Of a DNA stretch of 64,000 nucleotides, positions 26,756 through 38,065 are shown one piece after another. Below the pieces are notes generated by a model. The model had not been told where the DNA came from. It did no database searches and saw nothing but the letters and a program-made list of their open reading frames with translations. Origin of the DNA: Rana temporaria (Eukaryota > Chordata > Amphibia > Anura > Ranidae); the NCBI RefSeq assembly GCF_905171775.1, contig NC_053501.1:72783134-72847133 (forward strand). Reading direction: 5' to 3'. Every line of letters begins with the position of its first letter. The stretch's first letter is position 1. A program made the position numbers and the translations under genes.

Positions 26756-28442
26756 TAGGGTTGTCCCGATACCGATACTAGTATCGGTATCGGGACCGAT
26801 TCCGAGTTTTTTCGGCGATACTCAGACGCCGATACCCCGCCCCGATACATAAATAGAATACTTGCCGCCGACCGCCGCCGCCGAACGCCGCCCGCCGCCG
26901 AACGCCGCCAGCCGCCACGAAACGCCGTAATCCGCCGCCATTCGCCTCATCCCCGCTGCCGCCGACTCTGTAATACGGGCGGGAACATTACAGCTTTGAA
27001 TAGCTGTAATGATTCGCACCACGCATAGACACTCCCCCTCGCTCGGGTGAACTGTCCAATCCCGAGCGAGGGGGAGTGTCTATACGCAAGGGCGGCGCCA
27101 ATCATAACAGAGATTCAAAGTTGTAATGTTCCCGCCCGTATTACAGAGTCGGCGGCAGCGGGGATGCAGGTAAGCGTGACATGGCTGGATGGGGGGAGAC
27201 GCTGGATGGGGGGAGACGCTGGCTGGATGGGGGGACGCTGGCTGGATGGGGGGTGACGCTGGCTGCATGGGGGGACGCTGGCTGGATGGGGGGTGACGCT
27301 GGCTGGATGGGGGGTGACGCTGGCTGGATGGGGGGACGCTGGCTGGATGGGGGGTGACGCTGGCTGGATGGGGGGTGACGCTGGCTGCATGGGGGGACGC
27401 TGGCTGGATGGGGGGTGACGCTGGCTGGATGGGGGGACGCTGGCTGCATGGGGGGTGACGCTGGCTGCATGGGGGGTGACGCTGGCTGCATGGGGGGTGA
27501 CGCTGGCTGCATGGGGGGTGACGCTGGCTGCATGGGGGGTGACACTGGCTGCATGGGGGGTGACAATGGCTGCATGGAGGGTGACAATGGCTGCATGGGG
27601 GGTGACAATGGCTGGGGGAATACATTGCTGGATGGGGGGTGACAATGGCTGCATGGGGGGTGACGCTGGCTGGATGGGGGGGTGACGCTGGCTGGATGGG
27701 GGGTGACGCTGGCTGCATGGGGGGTGACGCTGGCTGCATGGGGGGTGACGCTGGCTGCATGGGGGGTGACGCTGGCTGCATGGGGGTGACGCTGGCTGCA
27801 TGGGGGGTGACGCTGGCTGCATGGGGGGTGACGCTGGCTGCATGGGGGGTGACAATGGCTGCATGGAGGGTGACAATGGCTGGGGGAATACATTGCTGGA
27901 TGGGGGGGTGACAATGGCTGCATGGGGGGTGACGCTGGCTGGATGGGGGGTGACGCTGGCTGGATGGGGGGTGACGCTGGCTGCATGGGGGGTGACGCTG
28001 GCTGCATGGGGGGTGACGCTGGCTGCATGGGGGGTGACAATGGCTGGGGGAATACATTGCTGGATGGGGGGTGACGCTGGCTGGATGGGGGGTGACAATG
28101 GCTGCATGGGGGGTGACAATGGCTGGGGGAATACATTGCTGGATGGGGGGTGACAATGGCTGGATGGGGGGATACATTGCTGCATGGGGGGAGACAATGG
28201 CTGGATGGGGGGTGACGCTGGCTGGATGGGGGGTGACGCTGGCTGGATGGGGGGTGACGCTGGCTGGATGGGGGGTGACGCTGGCTGGATGGGGGGTGAC
28301 GCTGGCTGCATCTGTGGGGGGACATCGCTGCATTTGGGGACACATTTAAAAAAAAGTATCGGTATTCGGTATCGGCGACTACTTGAAAAAAAGTATCGGT
28401 ACTCGTACTCAGTCCTAAAAAAGTGGTATCGGGACAACCCTA
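26756..28442. mobile_element. hAT-like element carrying a 1.1-kb minisatellite
   Basis: Perfect 18-bp inverted ends TAGGGTTGTCCCGATACC and an exact 8-bp target duplication GCGCAAAC (26748-26755 and 28443-28450). The left third holds a 'gccgccgaacgccgcc' GC-rich block and an inverted 'actccccctcgctcggg' pair (about 27030-27080). The rest is the 21-bp array. There is no transposase. Confidence 0.82.
27175..28315. repeat. Minisatellite, 21-bp unit
   Basis: More than 45 copies of 'gctggctgcatggggggtgac' and variants (ggatg/gcatg, acaatgg). Every frame on both strands is open because the unit is a multiple of three, giving false proteins of 400 or more residues on the minus strand. Confidence 0.9.
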
Positions 28443-28923
28443 GCGCAAACCAATCAATAAACGCTTATTTTACGAAAAATATGTAGAAGAATACGTATCG
28501 GCCTAAACTGAGGAAAAAAAAAGTTTTTTTATATATTTTTGGGGGATATTTATTACAGCAAAAAGTAAAAAATATTCATTTTTTTCAAAATTGTCGTTCT
28601 ATTTTTGTTTATAGCGCAAAAAATAAAAAATGCAGAGGTGATCAAATACCACCAAAAGAAAGCTCTATTTGTGGGAAAAAAAGGACGCCAATTTTGTTTG
28701 GGAGCCACGTCGCACGACCGCGCAATTGTCTGTTAAAGCTACGCAGTCCCGAATCGCAAAAAGTACTCTGGTCTTTGGGCAGCAATATGGTCCGGGGGGT
28801 AAGTGGTTAATGGCTCATAATGCTATTAAACTCATTTGATATAAAAATGTATTCTACGAGGGATGGAATTTCCATACTATCTTTTTCTTTCTGAAGATGT
28901 GCATACAAAGGTCATTTTGTAAA

Positions 28924-29079
28924 TTAACCACTTGCCCACTGGGCACTTAAACCCCCTTCCTAACCAGACCAATTTTCAGCTTTCAGTGCTCTCACATTTT
29001 TAATGACATTTACTCAGTCATACAACACTGTACCTATACAAAATATTTGTCCTTTTTTTCCCACACTAATAGAGCTTTC
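28924..29079. mobile_element. Left end of a relative of the TTAA family
   Basis: It begins TTAACCACTTGCCC and reaches 'aatagagctttct', a sequence also inside the other copies, where copy C has inserted. Confidence 0.45.
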
Positions 29080-30085
29080 TTAACCACTTAAGCCCCGGAC
29101 CAATATGCAGCCTAAAGACCCAAGGTGTTTTTACAGTTCGGGACTGCGTCGCTTTAACAGACAATTGCGCGGTCGTGCGACGTGGCTCCCAAACAAAATT
29201 GGCGTCCTTTTTTCCCCACAAATAGAGCTTTCTTTTGGTGGTATTTGATCACATCTGCGGTTTTTAGTTTTTGCGCTATAAACAAAAATAGAGCGACAAT
29301 TTTGAAAAAAAAGCAATATTTTTTACTTTTTGCTGTAATAAATATCCCCCAAAAACATATATAAAAACATTTTTTTTCCTCAGTTTAGGCCGATACGTAT
29401 TCTTCTACCTATTTTTAGTAAAAAAAATCGCAATAAGCGTTTATCGATTGGTTTGCGCAAAATTTATAGTGTTTACAAAATAGGGGATAGTTTTATTGCA
29501 TTTTTATTATTATTTTTTTTTTTACTACTAATGGCGGCGATCAGCAATTTTTTTCGTGACTGCGACATTATGGCGGACACTTCGGACAATTTTGACACAT
29601 TTTTGGGACCATTGTCATTTTCACAGCAAAAAATGCATTTAAATTGCATTCTTTATTGTGAAAATGACAGTTGCAGTTTGGGAGTTAACCACAGGTGGCG
29701 CTGTAGGAGTTAGGGTGCACCTAGTATGTGTTTACAACTGTTTGGTGGTGTGGCTGTAGGAATGACGTCATCGATCGTGTCTTCCCTATAAAGGGAATGA
29801 CGCGATCGATGCGCCGCCATAGTGAAGGACGGGGAAGCCGTGTTTACACACGGCTCACCCCGTTCTTCAGCTCCGGGGAGCGATTGCGACGGAGCGGCTA
29901 TAAACAAATAGCCGCGCCGTGGTCCCGGATCGCTCCCCGAGCGGACCCGACCTCCGCATGTAGCGGGGGGGGTCCCGATCGGACCCCCCACCCGCTAATA
30001 GGCGAGGACGTACGTGTACGCCCATGTGCCTGTACGTGCCATATTGTGGACGTACATGAACATGCGGGGGTCGGGAACTGGTTAA
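29080..30085. mobile_element. TTAA-flanked MITE, copy C
   Basis: 1006 bp with TTAACCACTTAAGCCCCGG at the left and GGGAACTGGTTAA at the right. It is nearly identical to copy E at 52711-53715, which is in the opposite orientation. Open frames inside are shared by both copies but look like no protein. Confidence 0.68.
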
Positions 30086-30323
30086 AAAAAAAAAAAAAAA
30101 AATCTTTGTTTCTGTTATAAAGTTTTACAAATTAGTCATTTTTATTTATACATTTTGGCCAAAATGTATACTGCTACATACCTTTGGTTAAAATAACCCA
30201 AATCAGTGTATATTACTTAAGCCCCATACACACTATTAGATTTTCTGCAGATTTTTGTCTTTAGATTTACCAAAACCATGTAGTACAAGGGTCTGCCTGA
30301 TTACATACAAATTTAAACTCTTA

Positions 30324-30356
30324 TGCCGCGTACACACGATCGGAAATTCCGACAAG
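30324..30356. mobile_element. Fragment of a 'tgccgcgtacacacgatc' MITE
   Basis: The left end TGCCGCGTACACACGATCGG follows TTA. It matches the end of the element at 38410-38975. The right part is missing. Confidence 0.4.
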
Positions 30357-30496
30357 GAAACAGTAGATTGAGATGCTGTCCCATGCATTCCCCATGGACA
30401 GAAGCAAAGTAGGCTTCATTATTTCTTTGCTTTCTGGCCTAGGCAAACCCTCTATGGGAGATGGCAAAACCCATTGTCCTAAGTTACCCTTAGTTT

Positions 30497-30990
30497 GTGG
30501 CTTCCTTTAAAAGGGTATTTGACGTTCCTGCATGCTCCACTTCTGCTGCCAAGAGCCTTATGTCCATTAAACAGAGTATGAGAACTGTTGCCGATTACGC
30601 CACTGAATTTCGTACTCTGGCAGCAGAGGTCGCTTGGAACATTGAGACCCTCATGGCTGCTTTTTTTCATGGGTTCTCAGATAATATCAATGATGAAATA
30701 GCAGCTCGAGACATACCTACGGATCTGGAGAAGTTGATCACATTTGCCATTCTGATTGACTCCAGACTCTGAGAGAGACCTTCCTTTAAGGAGCGCTTGC
30801 AGAAGCCTTCTGTACATTTGGCTTTGAGCTTTGCAGTCCCACCCTTGCCTCCCATGCCTCCTGGTACAGAGTCCACCAGTAAAGTAGAACCCATGCAGTT
30901 GGGCTTCACACATCTCTCTGCGGATGAGAGGGCCTTTAGGAGGAGGGAGAGATTGTTCCTTTATTGAGGCCAGTCTTGTCCTACCCATCA
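30497..30990 (+). pseudogene. Gag remnant of the old Ty3/gypsy element
   Basis: A capsid-like stretch (SMRTVADYATEFRTLAAEV, then FFHGFSDNINDEI and RDIPTDLEKL) aligns with the intact Gag of the element at 40434-42773 (RSVGQYSLQFRIHSAEL, FLHGLSDRVKDEL). The frame stops at 30772. A degraded zinc knuckle, with an in-frame stop replacing a cysteine position, follows at about 30955. It is non-functional. Confidence 0.72.
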
Positions 30991-31136
30991 GGGAAATGCA
31001 TTGCACCTGAGGTCTTGTAGGGGACAGACCTTAGGTGGCGTTGTTACATCCCCAGTTATCCTGAAGGATAAACCTTTAGTTGTGGTTACCCTTTCTTGGT
31101 CTGAGTCGTCTATTGAGACAGACTCTAATTGACTCT

Positions 31137-31860
31137 GTAAAAAAAGAGGGGATAAGGTTGGGACTTTAAATGAGGCATATGATAGAACTACCATAGGCCT
31201 CCATCCCTGTAAATGGATAGACGGGGGGGAGGTTTTGGGACTTTAAATGAGATGTGTTTTTAGCAGTATGCAATTAAATGTATATATGGAATATAAAAAA
31301 TGTTTCCATAATAGCCAGGCTCAAAATTACCAACCAAAAAAGCAATAAACCAAATTATCCTGTCTAGCTGTAGGCATTAAAAACAAAGGTTTAGTTGCAT
31401 GCTTTTGCAAATACCTGTGTAAGCTGCAGGCCCCGTCAAGGCACTCTGTCTACTGCAGTCCTAACTATGAATTTTAAAGTCTCCTCAATAATAGCACAGG
31501 AGTGCTAATCAATACATAAAGGGCAGGTGATCACCTGACCATGCCCCTACCTATAGTTGGTCTAGCAAAAAAGAGCACTGGAAAAACAAAAGAAATGCAA
31601 GAGTTGAACCAAACATGCCTACCAAACCAAAACACCACCAAACCAAAAGCAGACCACATCAACCTGGGTCAGCTAGTCAAAAAATGACAATGCATAATTA
31701 ACTGTCAGTGGTAGATCGGTGGAGGCACTTTATTCCACTCCTGAAACGCATCTCCATCCCTGGATAATGTAAAAAAAGGGGGGATAAGGTTGGGACTTTA
31801 AATGAGGCATATGATAGAACTACCATAGGCCTCCATCCCGGTAAATGGATAGAAGGGGGG
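31137..31860. repeat. 92-bp direct repeat flanking 540 bp inside the old element
   Basis: 31137-31228 and 31769-31860 are nearly identical ('ggataaggttgggacttta' in both). The segment between is unrecognised. It could be an insertion or a local duplication between gag and protease. Confidence 0.6.
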
Positions 31861-32090
31861 CTTTAGGCCTGTTTATAGATGGTGCCTTTTTGTCTAAACA
31901 CTCAATTCTGCTGCAGCATAATGCCACTCCACTTTCAATTGATGCAAGACCTCTACAGCCTTCCCATGTGACTCATGAGACTGCTCCCTTGACCATGCCT
32001 GTATTTACCATGATACAATCCAATTCATTTCCTCACCTCATTTCCCAGTGATTATTGGTTATCCTTGGTTATAGAGGCACAACCCCTCTT
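31861..32090 (+). pseudogene. Protease remnant of the old Ty3/gypsy element
   Basis: The frame around 31875-32085 reads FIDGAFLSKHSI and later VILGYRG. This corresponds to the aspartic protease region and its C-terminal 'GLPWL'-type motif. The catalytic DSG appears altered to DGA, and a stop separates the halves. Confidence 0.55.
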
Positions 32091-32149
32091 TTGATTAGCT
32101 TTGTGCTGAGGTTCTTTCCTGGTTGCCACAATGCAGTAAAACATGTTTT

Positions 32150-33351
32150 CAGAAAGTGGCTAAGGTCTTGTGAACCCCTTCAGTCTCCTCCTTGTCAGAG
32201 GAGTACCATGAGTTTAGCAATGTCTTTGACAAAGGTCAAGCTGGTAGTTTGCCTCCACACTGGTCATATGTTTGCTCAATTGATCTTCAACCTGGTGCCA
32301 TGCCCCCTCATTTCCTGGTTTACCCTTTGTCTGTCTCTTAGGATAAAGCCATGGAGGAGTATGTTGCCGACGCACTTTCTCAAGGTTTCATCCGCAAATC
32401 CTCGCCTCCTGCTAGTGCTGGCTTCTCCTTTGTGAAAAAGAAGAGTGGTTAACTGAGACCTTGTATCGATTATAGGGGTCTCAATTGCTTCACTGATTTT
32501 GTTGATTATGGAATTATTTGATCGCCTCAAGGGAGCAATGGTTTTCATGAAGCTCGATCTGAGAGGGGCATACTATCTTGTGAGGATCAAGGAGGGCGAT
32601 GAATGGAAAACTGAGTTTAATACCAGTACAGGACATTACGAATTCCTTGTAATGCCAGTTAGTCTTTGCAACACTCCTGCAGTTTTTCAGGAATTCATCA
32701 ACGATGTCCCCCGAGATATGTTGCAGCAATGTGTGGTGGTTTATCTCGACGATATCCTCATGCATTCTAAATCCCTAGAGAGCCACCACATAGAGGCTGA
32801 GAAATAATAACCTTTATTGTAAGTTGGTGCGAGTTCCATCGTGAACAGGTTACATTTCTGGGTTATGTCATTTCTACTGCTGCTTTTTCGATGGACCCAG
32901 AGAAACTTATCTGCAGTTCTACAGTGGCCTCAACCCGTAGATCTATGCACGCTACAACGTTTTCTTGGCTTTGACAATTATTATCGGAAATGTATTTGGA
33001 ACTTCTCTTCTCTGTTCAAACCCCTGACTGATATGACCAGAAAGGACGGTGAAAGAATTAGTCTCCGGATTCCATTAAAGCCTTTGAGTTTCTCAAGGCT
33101 GCCTTTGTTTCAGCTCCTGTGCTGGCACATCCTTATCCTACGTTACCCTTTATTCTTGAGGTTGATGCATCTGAGACTGAAGTAGCTATATGCATCCTTG
33201 TGGCTACTTTTCTAAGAAATTGTCTCCTGCAGAGAGAGATTGGGGACAGAGAATTGTTAGCTATCATTTAGGAATGGAGGCATCTCCTCGAAGGTACCAC
33301 CATGCTGGTCCTTATTTTGACTGACCATAAGAATCTCACATTCTTGTCTGA
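32150..33351 (+). pseudogene. Reverse transcriptase/RNase H remnant of the old Ty3/gypsy element
   Basis: The reverse transcriptase shows MEEYVADALSQGFIRKS, then a stop, then FMKLDLRGAYYLVRIKEGDE, the fingers/palm motif LVMPVSLCNTPAVFQEFIND and the catalytic box VVYLDDILMHS (about 32740). After frameshifts come LQRFLGFDNYYRKCIWNFS (thumb) and an RNase H start with LEVDASETE (about 33160) and LTDHKNLTFLSE (about 33325). The hAT MITE at 33360 breaks the frame. The YLDD box is intact but the gene is clearly dead. Confidence 0.82.
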
Positions 33352-33359
33352 GTCAAAAT

Positions 33360-33720
33360 TAGACATGTGCATTTTCGTTTTTTTAATTTTTTCGTAAATC
33401 CGGGAAATTCGAAAAATGTGTTTTTTCCGTTTTTGTTTCATTCGTTTTTTTTATACTTTTTCGTAAATTCGTAAATTTCGAAAGAAAAAAAAGATTTGTT
33501 TTTTTGCTTTTTTCGTAAATTCGGGAAATTTTCAGATTTCCGAAAACGCAAAAAACTGAAAAAACGAATGAAACGAAAAAAAAACGAATGAAACGAAAAA
33601 AAAAAATTGAAATTTTGAAAATTGAACAATTCGAAATTCGAAAATTGAAAAATTCGAAAATTGAATTTCGAATTTTTCAATTTTCGAATTTTTCTAATTT
33701 TTGCAAATTGCACATGTCTA
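33360..33720. mobile_element. hAT-like MITE with perfect 8-bp TSD
   Basis: 361 bp with inverted ends TAGACATGTGCA and TGCACATGTCTA, flanked by GTCAAAAT on both sides (33352-33359 and 33721-33728). The interior is A/T-rich with 'cgaaa' and 'ttcgaa' motifs that fold back on each other. Confidence 0.82.
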
Positions 33721-33944
33721 GTCAAAATGCTTATCTCCCAGAAGAGCATGATGTGCTCTTTTTCTGTAAAGGTTCAATTACATAGTCACATTTTTACCCA
33801 GTACTAAGAATGTAAGGGCTGATCTATTGTCGTGACAGTTTTCCTCTGCTTCCAAGATGGAGTTGGTTCCTGCTCCTGTGATACCTCCCGATCGTATTCT
33901 GGCCACTGTTCGTACTAGTCTCACATCACCTTTGGGTGACAGAA

Positions 33945-34666
33945 TTACATAATTACATAGTAGGTGAGGTTCAAAAAAGTCCATCAAGTCCAACCTATGT
34001 GTATGACCATATGTCAGTATTACCTTGTATATCCCTGTATGTTTTGTTTGTTCAGGTGCTTATCTAATAGTTTATTGAAACCATTGATGACCCCCGCTGA
34101 GACCACCGCCTGTGAAAGGGAATTCCACATCATTGCCACTCTTACAGTAAAGAACCCTCTACGTATTTTCTTCTAATTTTAATGAGTGGCCACATGTAAA
34201 CTCTCTTCCCTATTGTGGGGTCACTAGTATGGTATTTGTAATTTGAAATCATATCAATTCTCAAGTGTCTCTTCTCCAGAGAGAATAAGTTCAGTGCTCG
34301 CAACCTTTCCTCATAACTAAAATCCTCCAGACCCTTTATTAGCTTTGTTCCCCTTATTTGTACTCTCTCCGTTTCCAGCACATCCTTCCTGAGGACTGGT
34401 GCCCAGAACTGAACAGCATACTCTAAGTGCGGCCGTACCAGAGTCTTGTAGAGTGAAATAATTATCATTTTATCTCCGGAGTTAATCCCCTTTTTAATGC
34501 ATGCCAATATTCTCTTTGCTTTGTTAGCAGCAGCTTGGCAATTGCATGCCATTGCTGAGCCTATCACCTACTAGGACACCAGGTCCCTTCCCATCCTAGA
34601 TTCCCCCAGAGGTTCTCCCCCATTGTATAGATTGCATTCGTATTTTTTGCCACCCAAATGCATTAT
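33945..34666 (-). pseudogene. CR1-like LINE, C-terminal part and 3' tail
   Basis: The minus-strand frame 34567-34142 matches the region after the reverse transcriptase in CR1-like proteins: ANKAKRILACIKKGIN, LVRPHLEYAVQFWAPVL and a closing arginine/leucine-rich tail. The 3' end, with a repeated 'tatgtaatta' wording on the minus strand, is at about 33945. The TTAA element at 34667-35962 separates it from the polymerase. Confidence 0.75.
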
Positions 34667-35962
34667 TTAACCACTTCCCTACCGGCCCATAGTAAAATGA
34701 CGTCCACAAAGAACCTCTGCCGTTCAGAGTGGACGTCATATGACGTCCTGGGCTTTGTGGGGGGGATATCTGAATGATGCCTGCAGCTAGAGGCATCATT
34801 CAGATATCCTTCTCTTGTGCCGGCGATTCTGCACAACGTAAGAACGATCATAGCGGCGGTTCCGCCGCTAGATCGTTCTTACAGGCGGCGGGAGGGGACA
34901 TCCCCCCCCTCCCGCCGCCATCCGGTGCTTCTCCGGGCTCTCCCGTGCCATCGGGGGCCCGGAGAACGAATCGTCCGGCGCTGGCAGGAAGCATAGAGAT
35001 GACTGGTGACCAGATGGTCACCAGTCATCTCTATGACCGTCGGAGGACCCGGGCGCGATGTGATGACGTCACGCCCGGGTCCCCGTAAGTAAACAAAGCC
35101 GCGATTGCGGCTGCTAAGCAACAGTAAACATGAGATCTGTGAATTTTTTTTCACCGATTTCATGCTTTCCAGCCTGGAGGAGAGATGTGGGGTCTTATTG
35201 ACCCTGCATCTCTCCATAAAGAGTACCTGTCACACACATTCCTATTACAAGGGATGTTTACATTCCTTGTAATAGGAATAAAAGTGATAATAAAAAAAAA
35301 AAAAGAAAAGTGTAAAAAAAATAAATAAATATGTAAAAAAAAAAAAAAAGAAAGACATTTTTTTTTTTAACACCCCTGTCCCCAGTAGCTTGTGCGCAGA
35401 AGCGAATGCACGCGCAAGTCCCGCCGACATATGTTAACGCCGTTTAAACCACATATGTGAGGTATCGCCGCGTGCGCTAGAGTGCCAGCAACAATTCTAG
35501 CACTAGATCTCCTCTGTAAATCTAAACTGGTAACCTGTAAAAAATTTCAAAGCGTTGCCTATGGAGATTTTTAAGTACCGAAGTTTGGCGCCATTCCATG
35601 AGTGTGCGCAATTTTAAAGCGTGACATGTTAGGTATCTATTTACTTGGTGTAACATAATCTTTCATATTTTACAAAAAAATTGGGCTAACTTTACTGTTT
35701 TGTTATTTTTTTAATTCATGAAACATTTTTTTTCAAAAAAAAAGGCGCTTGAAAAATGATTGCGCAAATACCGTGCAAAATAAAAGGTTTCAATGACCGT
35801 CGTTTTATTTCCTAGGGTGTCTGCTAAAAAAAACATATATAATGTTTGGGGGTTCTGCGTAATTTTCTAGCAAAAAAATTATGATTTGTACATGTAGGAG
35901 AGAAGTGCCAGAATAGGCCCGGTATGGAGGTGTGTATAAAAGCCCTGTATGGAAGAGGTTAA
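34667..35962. mobile_element. TTAA-flanked MITE, copy D
   Basis: The ends TTAACCACTTCCC and GGAAGAGGTTAA lie inside the LINE reading frame, which resumes on each side of a single TTAA. A 25-bp palindrome 'gatgactggtgaccagatgg...' lies at about 34995-35035. There is no transposase. Confidence 0.62.
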
Positions 35963-36720
35963 AATGTTTCTAAATTGAACTTCATTTGCCATGTATTTGC
36001 CCACCCCATTAATTTGTTCAGATCTTTTTGCAAGGTTTCCACATCCTGCGGAGAAGTTATTTTCCTGCTTAGCTTAGTATCATCTGCAAATACAGAGATT
36101 GTACTGCTTACCCCATCCTCCAGGTTGTTTATGAACAAATTAAACAGGATTGGTCCCAGCACAGAACCCTGGAGAACCCCACTACCCACTCCTGACCATT
36201 CCGAGTACTCCCCATTTATCACCACCATCTGAACCCTTGTAGCCAGTTTTCAATCCATGTACTCACCCTATGGTCCATGCCAACAGACCCTATTTTGTAC
36301 AGTAAATGTTTATGAGGAACTGTGTCAAATGCTTTTGCAAAATCCTGATACACCACGTCTACGGGCCTTCCTTTATCTAGATGGCAACTGGCCTCCTCAT
36401 AGAAGGTTAATAGATCAGTTTGGCAAGAACAATTCTTCATGAATCCATGCTGATTACTGCTAATGATACCGTTGTCATTACTAAAATCTTGTATATAGTC
36501 CCTTATCATCCCCTCCAAGAGCTTACATACTATTGATGTTAGGCTAACTGGTCTGTAATTCCCAGGGATGTATTTTGGGCCCTTTTTAAATATTGGTGCT
36601 ACATTGGCTGTTCTCCAATCAGCTGGTACTATTCCAGTCAGTAGACTGTCAGTAAAAATTAGGAACAATGGTCTGGCAATTACTTGACTGAGTTTCCCAA
36701 GTACCCTCGGGTGCAAGCCA
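35963..36720 (-). pseudogene. CR1-like LINE reverse transcriptase
   Basis: Minus-strand frames with a few defects. They contain VPADWRTANVAPIFKKGPK, GNYRPVSLTSIVCKLLEG, VVYQDFAKAFDTVPHKHLL (first catalytic Asp), GSVLGPILFNLFINN and VFADDTKLSRK (catalytic FADD). A shift separates the two halves at about 36225. This is the polymerase that copies LINE RNA at the target. The C-terminus continues at 34666 after the TTAA insertion. It is closely similar to the plus-strand copy at 13590. Confidence 0.82.
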
Positions 36721-37381
36721 TCTTGTTCCAGTGATTTATTAATATTACGTTTTCCAAGTTTAATTTTAATTCTGTCCTCTGTTAACCATGGAGGTGCTTC
36801 CTATGATGTGTCATGAGGATAGACACTGAAATTTTGGTTACTGAAGCCCCCGATTACCTCGTGAAGACTGGGAAGAATAAAATCAATACTTTCGCCATCT
36901 CCCCATGCTTTGTAACCAGATGTCCTTCCTCATTCTTTATGGGGCCAATATAGTCTGTCCTCCTTCTTAAATGGTCATTTATGGGGCCAATATGGTCTGT
37001 AGTTCTTAAAGGGTTGTTTACATACTTAAAGATTTTTTTTGCTCTTGTCTTTTATGTTCTATCTTGTCCGCCCTAATTGCACCCTTACATTTCTTGTTGC
37101 ATTATTTATAAAGTCTGAATGCTGATGATGATCCCTCAACCTTGTATTTTTTTGAAGCCCTTCTCTTTTGCTTTTATATGCATTTTTCCATTGGAGTTAA
37201 GCCATCCACGACTTTTGCTTGCTCTTTTAAATGTATTACCCAATGCGATGCATTGGCTAATGCCCTTATTTAATATGCTCTTAAAGCAATCTCTCCTCTG
37301 TGTTCTTTGTTCCTAAGATTTTATCCCAATTCATGCCTTCTTTCAAGGTTCGTAATTTAGGGAAGTTGGCTCTTTTGAAAT
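36721..37381 (-). mobile_element. CR1-like LINE, region between endonuclease and polymerase
   Basis: Decayed linker of the LINE with no continuous frame. It lies between the recognised endonuclease and polymerase parts of the same element. Confidence 0.5.
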
Positions 37382-38055
37382 TCAGTGTCTTTGTATTCCC
37401 CTGAAGCCAATTGACCTGTGATCACTGTTACCTAGATTGCCCCGTATTTCCACATCCGTGATCGGGTCTGTAATCAGGTTGGTAATCAGTAGATCCAGTA
37501 AAGCTTTATTTCTAGTTGGTGCGACTACAATCTGACCCATAAAATTGTCCTGCAAGACATTTAGGAACTGGTGAGCCTTAGATGAATACGTGGTTCCCTC
37601 CGCCCAGTCTATGTCTGGATAATTAAAATCCCCCATTATGATGACACTTCCCATCCTTGCTGCTAAGGAGGTCTGTCTCCCCCTCCTCCCTCAGGTTACG
37701 GGGCCTATAGCATACTCCCAGTATTATTTCCCCCTTAGCTTCATCCCTTTGGAGCTCTACCTATAAGGATTCCACCTCCTCCCTAGCTCCTTTAGCGATG
37801 TCATCTCTCACATTCACTTGTACATTATTCTTGATATATAGGCATACCCTTCCCCCTTTTTTACCCTCTCTCTCCTTGCAATAAAGGGTATACCCTTGAA
37901 TGGTTGCCAACCAATCATGAGAGCTGTTGAACCAGGTCTCTGAAATTCCCAGAAAATCCAAATCCTCCTCGTACAACAGTATCTCTAGTTCACCCATCTT
38001 GTCCGCCAGGCTCCTGGCATTGCTGAACATGCTACGTAGTTTAGACTGGTCGCAT
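37382..38055 (-). pseudogene. CR1-like LINE apurinic-type endonuclease
   Basis: Frames 38030-37761 and 37654-37382 on the minus strand together show an APE-type endonuclease. FSNARSLADKMGELEILL and DFLGISETWF form the N-terminal part with a catalytic Glu; IIMGDFNYPDIDW gives the D-N pair; GNSDHRSIGF the C-terminal SDH. About 100 bp between them is shifted. The enzyme would nick DNA at the insertion site. The 5' edge of the LINE is at about 38055. Confidence 0.8.
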
Positions 38056-38065
38056 ACTATCCTCT

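Larger units (their letters stand above)
26166..28810. mobile_element. TTAA-flanked MITE, copy B, split by a hAT element
   Basis: Starts TTAACCACTTGCCG and ends GTAAGTGGTTAA. The 1687-bp hAT-like element at 26756-28442 lies inside it, with its target duplication taken from the family's conserved 'gcgcaaac' site. Without that insertion the copy is about 0.95 kb. Confidence 0.62.

Noticed and set aside
26820..27060. GC-rich 'gccgcc' block as a CpG-island promoter
   Set aside because: It is within a non-autonomous hAT element and no gene follows.
27080..28437. Open frames of 400-440 codons, Pro/Ser/His-rich, on the minus strand
   Set aside because: They are translations of a 21-bp minisatellite; all frames are open and there is no domain.
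29131..30120. Small frames shared with 53082-53664, at first sight a conserved gene
   Set aside because: They are shared because both are copies of the same TTAA MITE; no coding bias or domain.
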